Shown piece by piece: positions 13,710 to 23,870 of a stretch of DNA of 64,000 nucleotides. Each line of letters begins with the position of its first letter. Within the stretch, counting starts at the first letter, position 1. The notes beneath the pieces are model-generated. The model was not told the DNA's origin. It worked only from the letters and a program-made list of their open reading frames with translations, and searched no databases. The translations under genes and the position numbers were made by a program. Origin of the DNA: Phascolarctos cinereus (taxonomy: Eukaryota; Chordata; Mammalia; Diprotodontia; Phascolarctidae); contig NW_018344194.1 of NCBI RefSeq assembly GCF_002099425.1, forward strand, positions 1,984,001-2,048,000, written 5' to 3'.

Positions 13710-14130
13710 GCAGAATCCAATCGGTGATTTTAGTTTGTGAATTAAGGTATCTGCTGGTGAGTATTTACTGAATGGATGAGAACATTTCAGTTACCAAATA
13801 CCATCCCCCACAAAACTGAAAGACAAAAGTCTGCATTATTCTTCAAACTTTAAATACTACACTGGGTCAGGCCACAGTTAACTTCACTGGCAGGTTCAAA
13901 TGTCAAGTTTCTCTATTTTTATGTGTTTTACAAGTTAAAATTCCACAGCCACAGAGTTAACCCAGCCTCGTGTTGTGAAATCAAACCTAGAATTGGGTGT
14001 TGATAGGTGCCAATCATGACAGCGGTGTATAAAAGGCTGTAGGAGTACAATAAGTGAACCTTCTGAAGACCGCGACAGCCACCCTTACTATTTAACAAAA
14101 GCAGACATTAAACATAACATCTAACAGTTA
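13710..14130. other. AT-rich, repeat-free island in DIP2A intron 1
   Basis: About 420 bases between two GC-rich stretches match no repeat family I recognise and are AT-rich throughout. No open frame or splice pattern argues for an exon. It could be a conserved non-coding element or simply unique intron sequence. Confidence 0.25.
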
Positions 14131-14149
14131 TTGCACTAACACTCAAAAC

Positions 14150-14290
14150 TCCTGACACGGAATCAGAGCTGGGAGAAAGCTTCGAGAATCCCCGTGATTT
14201 GACAGCTAAGGAACGAGTCAGACAGGGTGAAGTCATGGCCAAGGTCCCTCACTCTGAGGCAAAGCCAAGGCCAAGACCCCAACCTGGTGA
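14150..14290 (-). repeat. MIR-family relic
   Basis: The phrases 'atcagagctgggagaaagct', 'acagctaaggaacgagtcag' and 'gtcatggccaaggtccctca' follow a reversed MIR-type core with its upstream body. Confidence 0.5.
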
Positions 14291-14904
14291 CCACCACCTT
14301 TGGCCTGCCTGCCATTGCTCTGGCACTAGCACACACAAGCCTTGGCACGTCGAGGGGAGGCACTGGTCGCCAACTGACAGCCCATCACCGCCTGTTGTCC
14401 AAAGGACCCGTCCCTCGAGGAGCTCCAAGGGCTGCAATGCTCCAAGACTGTCTCCTACGGCCCAGAGGGGCTGCTACCTATGTTATGGGGGGACACGGGG
14501 GACAGTACCCAGAGAAAACCACAGAAACCACATCTGAAAGCCAAATACCCTTGTTTTAAGGAAGTGCAGAAAACTTGTCAAGCGTGCACTCAGAGTACTA
14601 CTGGGAATAGTGGGAAGAAGGTCTCCTGCCAAGCAGGGGCTCCAGGGACAACTGATCTGACCAGAGAGCCTAGACACACAAACCCCAATCTGTCTCATTC
14701 GGTGCCAGGACACCCAGACAAGCCTCAGATCCTCCCTAGCTAGGGGACTCCCTGGCAAACACCGAGCCAGGGCCGCTTCACTCTAGCAGCGACTCCAGCC
14801 TAGGTTGGTCCAGGGCCCTAATCCCAGCCACTGCCGTCTCCCCAGGAGTGGCTTTTTTTGTGGCTGGCTCAGGTTTTAGGTTCCAAGAACAGCCCACATG
14901 AATG

Positions 14905-15035
14905 TAGTCTTGGAACATTCACAAAACCCTTTCCTTACAACAACCCCAATTATTAACCCATTTTACAGATGGACAAACAAGGCTCTGACAGGGGTAGTGA
15001 CTTGTATGTGGTCACACGGTTAGTAAAAGTCTAAG
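14905..15035 (-). repeat. MIR relic
   Basis: The sequence 'cattttacagatggacaaac' followed by 'gtggtcacacggttagtaaa' is a reversed MIR core. Confidence 0.6.
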
Positions 15036-15269
15036 GAAAGGAGAGAGGGGATGTCCCCACCTGACATGCACCTCCTGAGGCCATGTGGGTCTTCTGTCCC
15101 CAAACCAGAAATGTCACCCCAACCGCCACAATGCCCAGAGAGCAGCCCTCCATGGTGGGGCTCCCTCAGGCCCAGCCCCCAGATGCAGAGAGCCTTTGGG
15201 GAGCCAGGGGGGGCCACCTCTCTGCCTGGCTGCTCAGCTTCAGATCAACTACACACCCCTCACTGTGGC

Positions 15270-15545
15270 CCTTCAAGCCCCACACATCTACTTTTCCACC
15301 TACAGGGGATGCCCTATCCCCCTCATTCTACCACAGCCCAGGGAGGGATGGCCAAACCGGCCTGTGTGCAGTTTCTCCAAGGCCACGTGTTACCTCCTAC
15401 CTCTATGCCTTCCCTCCTGTCACCCCAACAGTCCTCCCTGCTATTTACAGGGCATTAGACCGTGAATGTTTCGAAGGCAGGAGCAGTGTTTCTGACTGGC
15501 AACGTGCACAGTGCCTAGCACGCATAACCCCTTCATCCAAGCTTG
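15270..15545 (+). repeat. Probable LINE-2 3' relic
   Basis: A pyrimidine-rich stretch leads to 'gtgaatgtttcgaaggcagg', 'agcagtgtttctgactggc' and 'cacagtgcctagcacgcata', the diverged end of an L2 copy. A 201-codon open frame on the plus strand (15,083-15,688) crosses it and is not a gene. Confidence 0.4.
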
Positions 15546-15944
15546 TTGACTTGGTTGGTCCTGTATTCGAGAGGCTCTTTGAGGTCCAAGAGCCTGACCC
15601 CTTACAGGGCCCCTGTGAGAAGGGAAGCAGGGACCCAAGAACACAGGAGGAGACCATCTCCCACGCAACGAGGCCCCCGTCGCTCTAAGAGGAGGAGGAG
15701 GTGGGTAGCAGAAGAGGGCAGTCCATGCCCTCCACCTGTGTCGGGCACTCCACAGTCTGCAACACTCTTCTCCACAGACTCTCTAACGTGACTCACCCTC
15801 TCCTCCCCAAAGTCAGCAGAAGCAGGCTGCCCAGTAAGTCATTCACATCTCGCACAATGGGGCCACTGCCTTATGGGATCCTGAGCATCCCAAGGCCCAA
15901 GAGCAGGGCTAACCTGTGCTTGCCCCACCTAGGGCGGCTCCACA

Positions 15945-16080
15945 GGCATCATCTCACTGAATCCCAACAACCTGGGAGAGTTAGGTGATGCAAGCATTAA
16001 TCTCCCCACTTGAAAGGAGGACACCTAGGCTCAGAGAGGACCTGCCCTCCGCAGACCGGCCCTCACAGTCCAAATGCTCT
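15945..16080 (-). repeat. MIR relic
   Basis: The sequence 'catctcactgaatcccaaca', 'ctccccacttgaaaggagga' and 'cacctaggctcagagaggac' follows the reversed MIR order, strongly diverged. Confidence 0.45.
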
Positions 16081-16666
16081 AACTGCCTCCTCTTGAGGAG
16101 TTAAACCTCAAGCAGAGATGAGACCCACTGCAGAGCCTGAATGCCAGAGAAGCTTCATTTCCCCAAGAGCAGCTCGGACAAGCTGCCCACATCCTCCATC
16201 CAATCAAACCACCTGCACTGATTGAGCACCGACTGCGTACCGGGGCCAAAGCAGTGCCTGCCCTCAAGCCATCCCCAGTGCAGCCTGGGGAGAGACAGAC
16301 AGACAGACATCCACGCAGGGCCCGGATGAGGCACCAGGAAGGGGGGATGGGGACAGGGTGCCTCTGAGCCCCCCGTGTGAGCCCCACACGTGCCCCAGGC
16401 CCCGGGCAGCCCTAGAGGAGCCGGGGTGGTCACTGGACGTGGGACACCCGGCCTCGGCAGGGGGCTCTGGAGACTGGTGCACCCCGCCCCCTGGGGGGAG
16501 GGGGCACACCCACGTGGGAGCACGGCACCCCTCCCCCAGCCCCGAAGTTTCAAGCGTCCCCCCTTCCCCCCCAACCCGGCCAGCTGGGGGGCGCCGTAGG
16601 GGAGGAGGGAGCCTCCCGGCCCCGCCCCTCCAGCCCCGCCCCCTCTTCCCCTTCCCCCAGCCTCAC

Positions 16667-16784
16667 CCTCAGACAGCTCCAGCTCCAGCTCGGCCAGGCC
16701 CTCGCGCACGTCGGGCGGCAGCGCCCCGGCCTCCAGCCCCCCGCCGCCGCCCCCTCCGCCGCCGCCGCGCTGCCGCTCCGCCAT
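16667..16784 (-). CDS. DIP2A: DIP2A, first coding exon (39 codons plus one base)
   Basis: Disco-interacting protein 2 homolog A is a large protein with an N-terminal DMAP1-binding domain and two adenylate-forming (acyl-CoA-synthetase-like) domains. It has been linked to acetyl-CoA metabolism, cortactin acetylation and FSTL1 signalling. Only the start is visible: MAERQR, ten glycines, then LEAGALPPDVREG and LAELELELSEG. The last part matches the human DIP2A/DIP2B start (LP-EVR-LAELELELSEG, followed there by DITQKGYEKK), the first helix of the DMAP1-binding domain. The ATG has a strong Kozak context (G at -3, G at +4). The donor follows the G of the final Gly codon (GAG-G|gtgagg), so the exon ends in phase 1. 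Placement just downstream of PCNT on the same strand matches human 21q22.3 and separates DIP2A from its paralogues DIP2B and DIP2C. The ten-glycine run is absent from the human protein as I recall it. Confidence 0.9.
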
Positions 16785-17007
16785 GGCCCGCGCTCCGGCC
16801 TCCACCCCCGCGATGCCCCGGACTCGGACTCGGACCCGGAGCTGGAGCCGGAGCCCGGCTCGGCCTCGGACGCGGCCTGAGAGTCGCGAGCCCGCGGAGG
16901 CGGAGCCGCCCTCGGAGCGCGCGCGCGCGCGCGCGCCCCCGCCCGGGATTGAGGGAAGGAGGAGGAAGCCCCGGCGCCGCCTAACAACGCCGACGAGCTC
17001 GAAGCCC

Positions 17008-17012
17008 ATTGG
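17008..17012 (-). promoter_or_regulatory. CCAAT box (NF-Y) in the DIP2A promoter
   Basis: The minus strand reads GGGCGACCAATGGGC, a good NF-Y context, about 225 bases upstream of the DIP2A start codon. The same bases contain an ATG in frame with DIP2A; the CCAAT box suggests that this ATG is promoter sequence rather than a start. Confidence 0.6.
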
Positions 17013-17105
17013 TCGCCCGCAGCCCCGGCCCCGCCCTCGGCGCCCTGCGGCTGCGGCCGCTCCCGACGGGCTCTGCGCGCTCGGGGCGGGACGGTCTGAG
17101 TGGGG

Positions 17106-17125
17106 GCTGCTGGGACTTGTAGTCC
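17106..17125 (-). promoter_or_regulatory. ZNF143/THAP11 (SBS-type) element
   Basis: The minus strand reads GGACTACAAGTCCCAGCAGC, which fits the ZNF143/THAP11 consensus ACTACAA-N-TCCCAGCA. The element is typical of CpG-island promoters within a few hundred bases of the start site. Here it sits about 320 bases upstream of the DIP2A ATG. Confidence 0.7.
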
Positions 17126-17689
17126 GAGCCCTTCCGGGCCGGCCTGAGTGCGGAGGGGCAGTGGGAGGGAGACGCGGAGGAAGGGACTGGGGGCCCCCTC
17201 GCCCACCCCTGGCTGGCCTCTCCGCGGGCCCGCCCTCAGGTCGGCCCCGCCACGCGCGCCCTGAACCCGAGGATGCCCCACGTGTGCCCGGCCCGTAGTG
17301 AGCCACGCCCCCTCAGGGTGCCCAGGCTACGGACGGGGAAACTGAGGCCCGAGCAGGCAGAGGGACTGGACACGGGTCCAAGGGCCAGAGGCAGGAGCCT
17401 CGCTTGCCATTAGATAGTTGGGGAAACTGAGGCCCGGCCCCCCCCTTCTTTGTGGGGCCCGTGCACAGGTTGAGCGCCTCCTGTGTTCCAGCTGCCATTC
17501 TCAGCAGACCGTGCCCACGGGAGGGGGCCGTTGCAGAAAAAGACCTGCCCCCGTGTTGATAGGAAGACGGCCCTCCAGGCGGGGGGCACGGCCAGCCCTG
17601 GTGCGGAGTCAGGGAGCACACCCAGTGGGGAACGGGGAACTGCACCCCAACATAAGCTGCAGGAAGTCAGGGCGCCAGAGCCCTTCTGA

Positions 17690-17795
17690 GCCCCACCCAA
17701 GGCCACTGTGACCTCAGCACTGGGCTGGCATTCATTCCCCCACTCGGTGCCTCCGTTTCTTCATCTGTATAATGGTGCTCTACCTTCCGTTCGGC
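17690..17795 (+). repeat. MIR fragment
   Basis: The phrases 'ggccactgtgacctcagcac' and 'cgtttcttcatctgtataat' are the middle of a forward MIR. Confidence 0.4.
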
Positions 17796-18589
17796 CTCTA
17801 ACAAATCAGAATCCCAGCCAGCATCGCCTCTGACTACTGGGGTGCCATGGGATGGCTCCATGCCTGCGCTCAGAGCCCCCTGGTTCATGCCCCCATTCCC
17901 GTGGGTGGGGGTCTCTGCCCAGCTTGGATGGCCCCTGCAAACCCAGAGCAGAGGAGGAAATGGGGGGTGAGGCGGGCAAGTACCCCCCCATTCCATGGGC
18001 TTGAGTAAGCCATAGCCTCCTGGGCGCCCCTCCTTGTTTCAGGAGTCCTGCCCCTCACTGAAGGTGCAGGGAGGGAGGGACAGCGGAGAAAGGGAGGGGA
18101 GGCAGGCGGAGGAAGGAAGGAAGGCACCACCTCGCGGAGCTCTAGCTTCCCACACCCCCTGGGATAGACAGAGAGTCCCAACCGGTGTCCAAGGTCGCTG
18201 TCCTTGAGCTCAAGTGCTAGCTGGGCACCCACCAGCTGCTCCGGGCTCCCCTCTCTCTGTCTCTCCCAGGCCAGCTGCCTCCAGAGCCTGGTGACCCTCT
18301 TCCCTGCCCCCCAGGATGATGGGGGTCAGTCCACATCTCCCCACTGCCCGGAGTCCTTGCCAACCCCACGATTCCTGGGCTTTCTGACCCCCCAGGAGGC
18401 CTAGGCCACATGAGAGAAGACCCAAGGTGTCTCAGACATTGGTTCCTCTTCTTAGTGGAGTAAACCCCGGGCTAGGCTCAGGCTCAAGCTCCAAGCTTTT
18501 TCAGGACCTTGTTGAACTATGAGACTAGACCTAGAGCCAGAAGCTCCGGGTTAAAAGCCTAACTGCCCCTGGGCCAGCTGTCCAGCTTG

Positions 18590-18700
18590 GAGTGGGCCTC
18601 AGTTTGCTGCTTACTAAAATGGAGATCATATTTGTACTGCCTCCTTCCCAGGGCTGTTAGGAGTCATTATGTAATGCACTTTGTGCCAATAGTGGGATGT
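18590..18700 (+). repeat. MIR fragment (3' half)
   Basis: The phrases 'ctcagtttgctgcttactaa', 'aatggagatcatatttgtac' and 'tcccagggctgttaggagtc' follow the forward MIR 3' half. Confidence 0.5.
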
Positions 18701-18924
18701 CATCATAATCGTAAGGTGCATGGTGACCAGGAGCCCGTACTCCAGTCTTGTTCCTGGCTTTTGGTGGGCACTAGGACAGTGCCCTGGGGGAGGAAGGAGC
18801 AGGGTGGGTAGTCCATGGGTTGGAGGAAGCTCCAGGCTACCAGGCTTGTGAGGTGCTTGGCACCTGAATGAGAGACTTTGGCAGTGTGAACACTGAAAAG
18901 GATGAAGAAAATCAGAATCATTTT

Positions 18925-19145
18925 CATTTATGTGGCATTTGAAGGTTCCACTTGATCCTCACACTGCCCCTGTGAAGATTTTATTATCCCTACGTTTCAG
19001 AGGAGGAGATGGAGGGAGGCTGAGATAGGTGAGGTGATTTGCCCAGAGTCACACAGCTACTAAGAGTCTGAGACAGGACTTGAACCTAGGGTCTTCCTGT
19101 CCCCAAATCCAGCAATTTATACACAATGCTACGTAGAAGCCTCTA
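18925..19145 (-). repeat. MIR SINE relic, nearly full length
   Basis: The phrases 'ttatccctacgtttcagagg', 'gatttgcccagagtcacaca', 'gctactaagagtctgagaca' and 'aacctagggtcttcctgtcc' are in reversed MIR order. Confidence 0.7.
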
Positions 19146-20644
19146 GAAGGTAAAGGGGATGGAAGAAGCACTGGGAGAGAGAGTAGCAATAGGAAAATAT
19201 TCCCAGAGTCCTGGAGTGTCCCTGAGAAGCTATGAGCAAAGGAAGCCCAAATCGATAGAGGCTGACAGTGAGAAATTCTGACCCAGAAAGGTACCTGAGG
19301 GGCAATGTGAATCAGGCATGGGACTGCTATTTATTGCTTGCCTACACACAGAAGAAATGCTTACTACAAATCATTCATGAGCACTCAGTGACTTAAAACA
19401 GGACTGAGTAACTTAATTTAAAACTCCAGTTGTGTTCTCCAGGGAGGGGCAGAACTAAACCTCATCAGAAAATAAAGCAGTTTGCAAGACTGCTGAAGAG
19501 GCATCGTTATCCTTCTGCCTCAGCTCTGCATGGCCTCCTCCATGTCTTCTGGCTCACCTGGCCAGGACTTGGACTCTTCCTTGTGTTGCTGGTCCCCAGG
19601 CTACCTACCAGTCAGTTCCAACCAAGGGACCCAGGCTCTACAGACCTCCCACAAGAACGCCAGCTGGGACACGTCCATCTTGAGGACACTGCTTGGGTCT
19701 TTACTTCAGGAAGAAAACCATGCAGACAAGGCAGCCCTGGGCGCCAGGGGCTTCTCTCGGCCTCATCAGTTGATCAATGCCGGAGCTCTCTCAATCCCCC
19801 AACCTGCTTGTTAGGTCAAACATGGCAAAGTCCCCCCCCCAGAGGAGGTTTCAGCTGCAGGGCAGCAGGAAAGCCCCCAACTCAAGCCCAGTCCTGGGGT
19901 GCAGGATCCAAGCGGATGGCCAGGCTTCCTCTTGAAGGCCATCTCCATTTTTGACATTGGGCCAAGGGCCTGAGCATCAGTGAGAACTTCCTTTTGCTGT
20001 GAGGTGAGGAGGCAAGGTCAGCTGCTGGGGTGAACCTCCCTAGGGGATGCTTTCCTGGTCTATGAAGCAGGACCTGTGGTCCGGGGATGCAGCTATTCCT
20101 AGGACCCTCAGGAGCAGGTGGTTGGTGCTGGTGCCAGGGAAGGAGGCCCCTTCCCCACAAGGGCTGCTCCTGGTTTTCTCAAGGAGGAAACAGCCCCAGA
20201 GAGGCCAGTTAAGGACTTTGCCTAGAGTCCTGTGTTTGTAAATAGACTTGCTTTTACCCCTGCGGAGGCTGCGGGCCCTCTGAGGGCACAGCTGGTACCT
20301 TACTTACAGGATAAGGAAACGAAAGGGCTGCTCCCAGCGTCATCTAAAATGTCCCGTGTCTCATGGCCCGTGACCTTGGTTTTCTGAATTATCCAAAGAG
20401 CAAAACAATCTTTACTCTCCCTTTTCACCGTGTTGAGTTTTTGGTTATGCTTTTAGCAGAAGCAGTGGGCCACTAACGGAGACCTTGCATCGCAGCTTCC
20501 TGGCTGTGGGCTGCGGGTCAGTGCCTTGGCCAGCAGCTCACCCCCAACACGTCACATGTAAGATGGCTTCCATTCTGTCTGCACACATCCTCTGTGCTCA
20601 GAAAAATATTGCTGGGAACAGATGCCACCTCCTCCTCCTCCTCC

Positions 20645-20825
20645 CCTTTCCTTGCCAGTCAGTCCTAGAACGAGCATTTATTAAGGACCTGATGTGTGCC
20701 CTGTGCTGTGTGAGCCATGTCTCTTCCCAAGTCCTCCACTGAGAATCTACCCAAGCAATCATTAAACATGCATTAAGTGCCTGCTGTGTGCCTGGCATAC
20801 AAAGAAAGAAGCCAAAAGGCCCCTG
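20645..20825 (+). repeat. Two adjacent copies of an old mammalian interspersed repeat
   Basis: The segments 'cgagcatttattaaggacct' with 'gatgtgtgccctgtgctgtg', and 'acatgcattaagtgcctgct' with 'gtgtgcctggcatacaaaga', are two versions of the common phrase 'ttaagtgcctactatgtgccaggcac'. The family is uncertain. Confidence 0.35.
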
Positions 20826-21474
20826 GCCTGATCCGCCAGGGGCTATCCCTCCCACCCCTGCACTGACCTGTGGTCCATCTGCTATCTGTCATGACTCTGA
20901 CCTCCGTTCCACGTCCTGCATTTCCTCCACAAAGTTCACCTCTGGGATGATAGGTTTTTGGGCCACAGCAACCCATGAAACAGGTAAAAAATATTGGGGG
21001 AAATATTTGAAATTGTGAGCAATTACAGTTACAACTGGACCCCCAAATCAGCAGCACAACAACCCCACACAAACAGGGCCATCAGCAGTCAGAAATGGTA
21101 CAGACAGTCATGGTGGATGCACCGTCGGCTCACAAGCCTTTGGGAAGAGTTTATTAGGCTCCAGGCACTGAGTTAAGTCCCTGCCCTCAAAAAGCACACA
21201 TTCTGATGAGGGATGACAGGACACAGAATGAAGCTGAAAATGGGGATGAGTAGAGCAAGGGGCTTGGGGGGTGGGGGGGCTGGAGAGCCAGCCTGGCTGG
21301 GGACAGAAGGCTGCTACCCTTCCTCCCACGGCACCTCGTCATCACTCATACTCTGCTCTCTCCCTGCAGCCAGGGCCCGGTCTGGGCCCTCCTTTGCCCT
21401 AGCCCAGAGCCTGACTGCCAAGAAGACCAGCTGGGCAAACTTCACACCCCAAATAGATGCCCACCTTTGAGGGT

Positions 21475-22335
21475 CTGTGTGTATTCTCATGCTTACACAC
21501 GTGTAAATGTGTGGTGCGTGTGTGAGTCCATGTGAGTGTGTGTTCAGTCATACATGTGCATACCCACATGTGCATTCATCATGTGTGAGTGAATGTGTGC
21601 GCACGTGTATGTGCATCATATTCATGGGTATGCATGTGAAAGTGGGTGGTGAGCTCGTGTGTGCATATATGTGTGTGAAGTATGTACGCATGTGTGATTC
21701 TGTGGGAATGAGAACGTGCCTGGGTGAATGTGTGTGTACTGGTTTGCTGCAGTTGTGTGTACATGTGCCGGAGTGCATATGTGTATGCACATGTTCACAC
21801 AGGAAAAGCTATGCATTGTGAATGTGCATGTGAGAGTACGTGTGTGTATTCATGTGTGCTACATGTATATGCATGTGTAAGTGGGTGAGTACGGGCCTGT
21901 GTGTGTGTCGATGCATTGTAAAACATGTACGCATGTGCAACTTGTGAGTGAACGTGCGTGTGCACGTGTGAGTGAACTGTGGGCATTTGAGGGTATTCCT
22001 GTGAAAGTGCATTGTGTACGTACTGATGTGTTTATGTGTATATGCATGTGAAGTCTCTACACATGTCTGAGTACACGTGCAGGAACACGCATGACTGAAC
22101 TGTTGCTTGTGAGAACTACGTGCATGTGCCTGCATATGGGTTTAGGGGTATTGTATATTTGTGTAAGCATGCAGTGTGTGTTGTGCATTGCAATAGGTAG
22201 GTGTGTGCATGTGCAAGCATGAGTAAGAGAGTACTGGGGGAGTGTGTAAATGCACAGGTGTAAGCATGTACACTGGGGGAGTGTGTGCACACGTACATGT
22301 GTAAGCATGTACAAGCATGTGCAGGTGTACTCTGG
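21475..22335. repeat. Degenerate TG / CATGTG minisatellite
   Basis: About 860 bases are built almost wholly from TGTG, CATGTG and GTGTGCA units with irregular spacing (for example 'gtgtgcatatatgtgtgtga' and 'gcatgtgcaagcatgagtaa'). The long open frames across it on both strands (poly-Cys/His/Thr 'proteins') are artefacts of the repeat. It lies in the PCNT-DIP2A spacer. Confidence 0.85.
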
Positions 22336-23349
22336 GAGCTGGGGGCGGGGCCTTTTTCCACAAGGCCCACTTTTAGATGTTCCCTCACCAGCGCAGTGTC
22401 CTTCCTTGAAAATGGACAGAAGCCTGGCTGTGGGACCGAGGCCAGATTCGGGTCCCTCGGGGCAGGGGGAAGGCAAAAAGCAGCAGCCCTTTCCCTGGTG
22501 TTTCTTTCCAGCACGAGGAGACCCTGAAGGGAGGTGAAGGAGCCGACGGAAACCAGCAGAGGGGATGCTGGTCCACCAGCGCTCTGAAGGGGAAGGTTGA
22601 GGGGCAGTGGGGCCTGGAGAAAGGAGGAAAAGGAAGAGGATGGAGTGGGACAGAAGCTGAGTGTGCAGCCCTCGAGAAGCTTCATGGAGAAGGCGGGGAC
22701 ATGCAGGGGGCCCTGGGCTGCAGCACCACAGGCCATCCTGGTCCTGCGGCACCGGCAGTCTAGGGCCAGCCATTTCACGTGACTATTCCCATTAGATTCA
22801 TTCTCTTTGGGACACGAAGGAGATGAACGAGCTGGTAGAAGATGGAATCCTATCGGGGCCTCCCTCCACAGCCAGTTCTTGGGGCTGCAACTCCTGGAAT
22901 GTCAAATAGGAGAGAGCTGCGGGCTCACCTTGGTTTAGGGGTGAATCCTGCTTCTTACTCACTCCCAGCCTTTTCCCGTTACATCGTAATCAAGTCCATT
23001 TCAGATGAAAATCCAAAGAGAAGGACCTGGAGGGGCACGGGGAGGCTGTCTCTCCCCCTGGCTTCTGGACCCAGCCAGGCCAGCCCTTCCTTTGCCTCTC
23101 CAAAAAGGAATCGGGCTAGGCCACCATCCTGCTCCAACTTGACCAAGAACATCAATCACTAGAGGGCAGCTCCTCCAGGACCACACGTGCCCACTTGTTG
23201 GCCTTCTGATAAGCCCCCCCCCCCTTTTCTGCTGGTCTGCCATGGTTCCCACAGACGACAGCCTGAGGACTTTTCTTATTTTTGTTTCATGAGTTCCTCT
23301 AGCCAAACTTCATTAGCGAGTGGCCCACATACTAATCATGAGTCTACTG

Positions 23350-23585
23350 GAAGCAGCAGGATGGAACCATAGGTAGAGTATGGGACTTGGAGTCATGGAG
23401 ACCCGAGTTCCAATCCAGCTTCGACACTCACTAGCTATGTGACCCTGGGCAAGTCACTTCACCTGTCTGCCTCAATTTCTTCAACTGTCAAATGGGAATA
23501 ACCATAGTCCCCACCTTGCCAAGTTAACGTGAGGGGATAAAATGAGATCACATAGGAGAAGCCGCATATAAATTTTAGCTCTCCA
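23350..23585 (+). repeat. MIR / CORE-SINE, near full length
   Basis: The phrases 'gtatgggacttggagtcatg', 'ctatgtgaccctgggcaagt' and 'ttcttcaactgtcaaatggg' occur in forward MIR order. Confidence 0.7.
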
Positions 23586-23659
23586 TCATCACCATGGTCT
23601 GGGGAGCAGCCAGAAGAAGGCAAGCAGGGTGGTTGTCCAAGGATCCCGAGGGCATGCCA

Positions 23660-23870
23660 CATGCGGAGAATGATACTGATAGTTAGCATTTAATCGCTTC
23701 ATCAGGTTGGCAAAATGCTTTGCAAATGCTGTCACACAGACTCAGAGGAACCCTGGGAAACCATTTAACAGATGAAGAAACTAAGGCAGATGACACAGCT
23801 TGTGTCTGAGTCACAATTTGAACTTGGGTCTTCAAGTCCAGCACTGTAAACCACTGTGTCCGTTAGCTAG
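23660..23870 (-). repeat. MIR relic
   Basis: The phrases 'catttaacagatgaagaaac' and 'tgaacttgggtcttcaagtc' are in reversed MIR order. Confidence 0.6.

Larger units (their letters stand above)
1..16666 (-). other. DIP2A: DIP2A intron 1 (5' part)
   Basis: This is everything downstream, on the minus strand, of the exon 1 donor at 16,666/16,665. I found no further DIP2A exon; the next expected peptide, which starts DITQKGYEKK in human DIP2A, is not visible in any minus frame. The sequence holds scattered MIR, L2 and CORE-SINE relics, listed separately. Two AT-rich repeat-free islands (9,760-9,990 and 13,710-14,130) stand out from the GC-rich background. The rest is unremarkable unique intron. 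The intron is at least 16.6 kb. Confidence 0.8.
16420..17300 (-). promoter_or_regulatory. DIP2A: CpG-island promoter of DIP2A
   Basis: An isolated block of very high GC and dense CpG surrounds DIP2A exon 1, including an alternating CG run (GCGCGCGCGCGC) near 16,920-16,936. GC boxes, a reversed CCAAT box (17,008-17,012) and a ZNF143/THAP11-type element (17,106-17,125) lie 220 to 340 bases upstream of the start codon. There is no TATA box at a sensible distance. This is the layout of a housekeeping promoter. The exact transcription start cannot be fixed from sequence; it probably lies between the CCAAT box and the start codon. Because PCNT ends about 8 kb upstream on the same strand, the promoter appears to serve DIP2A only. 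Confidence 0.85.

Noticed and set aside
15083-15688. 201-codon plus-strand open frame in DIP2A intron 1
   Set aside because: It overlaps L2-like sequence and shows no conserved motif; it has no splice or promoter support.
16155-16666. Continuation of the DIP2A frame past the exon 1 donor
   Set aside because: The peptide after SEG becomes low-complexity Gly/Arg and departs from the conserved DITQKGYEKK. The gtgagg donor at 16,666 fits human exon 1.
16358-17298. Plus-strand open frames in the CpG island (208 and 171 codons, Arg/Pro-rich)
   Set aside because: Composition-driven frames in CpG-rich DNA opposite DIP2A exon 1. There is no homology, and codon use follows the CG bias.
21507-22778. 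Several Cys/His/Thr-rich open frames across the TG minisatellite, including 238- and 220-codon frames
   Set aside because: They are translations of TGTG/CACA repeats and their GC-rich flank, with no protein family.
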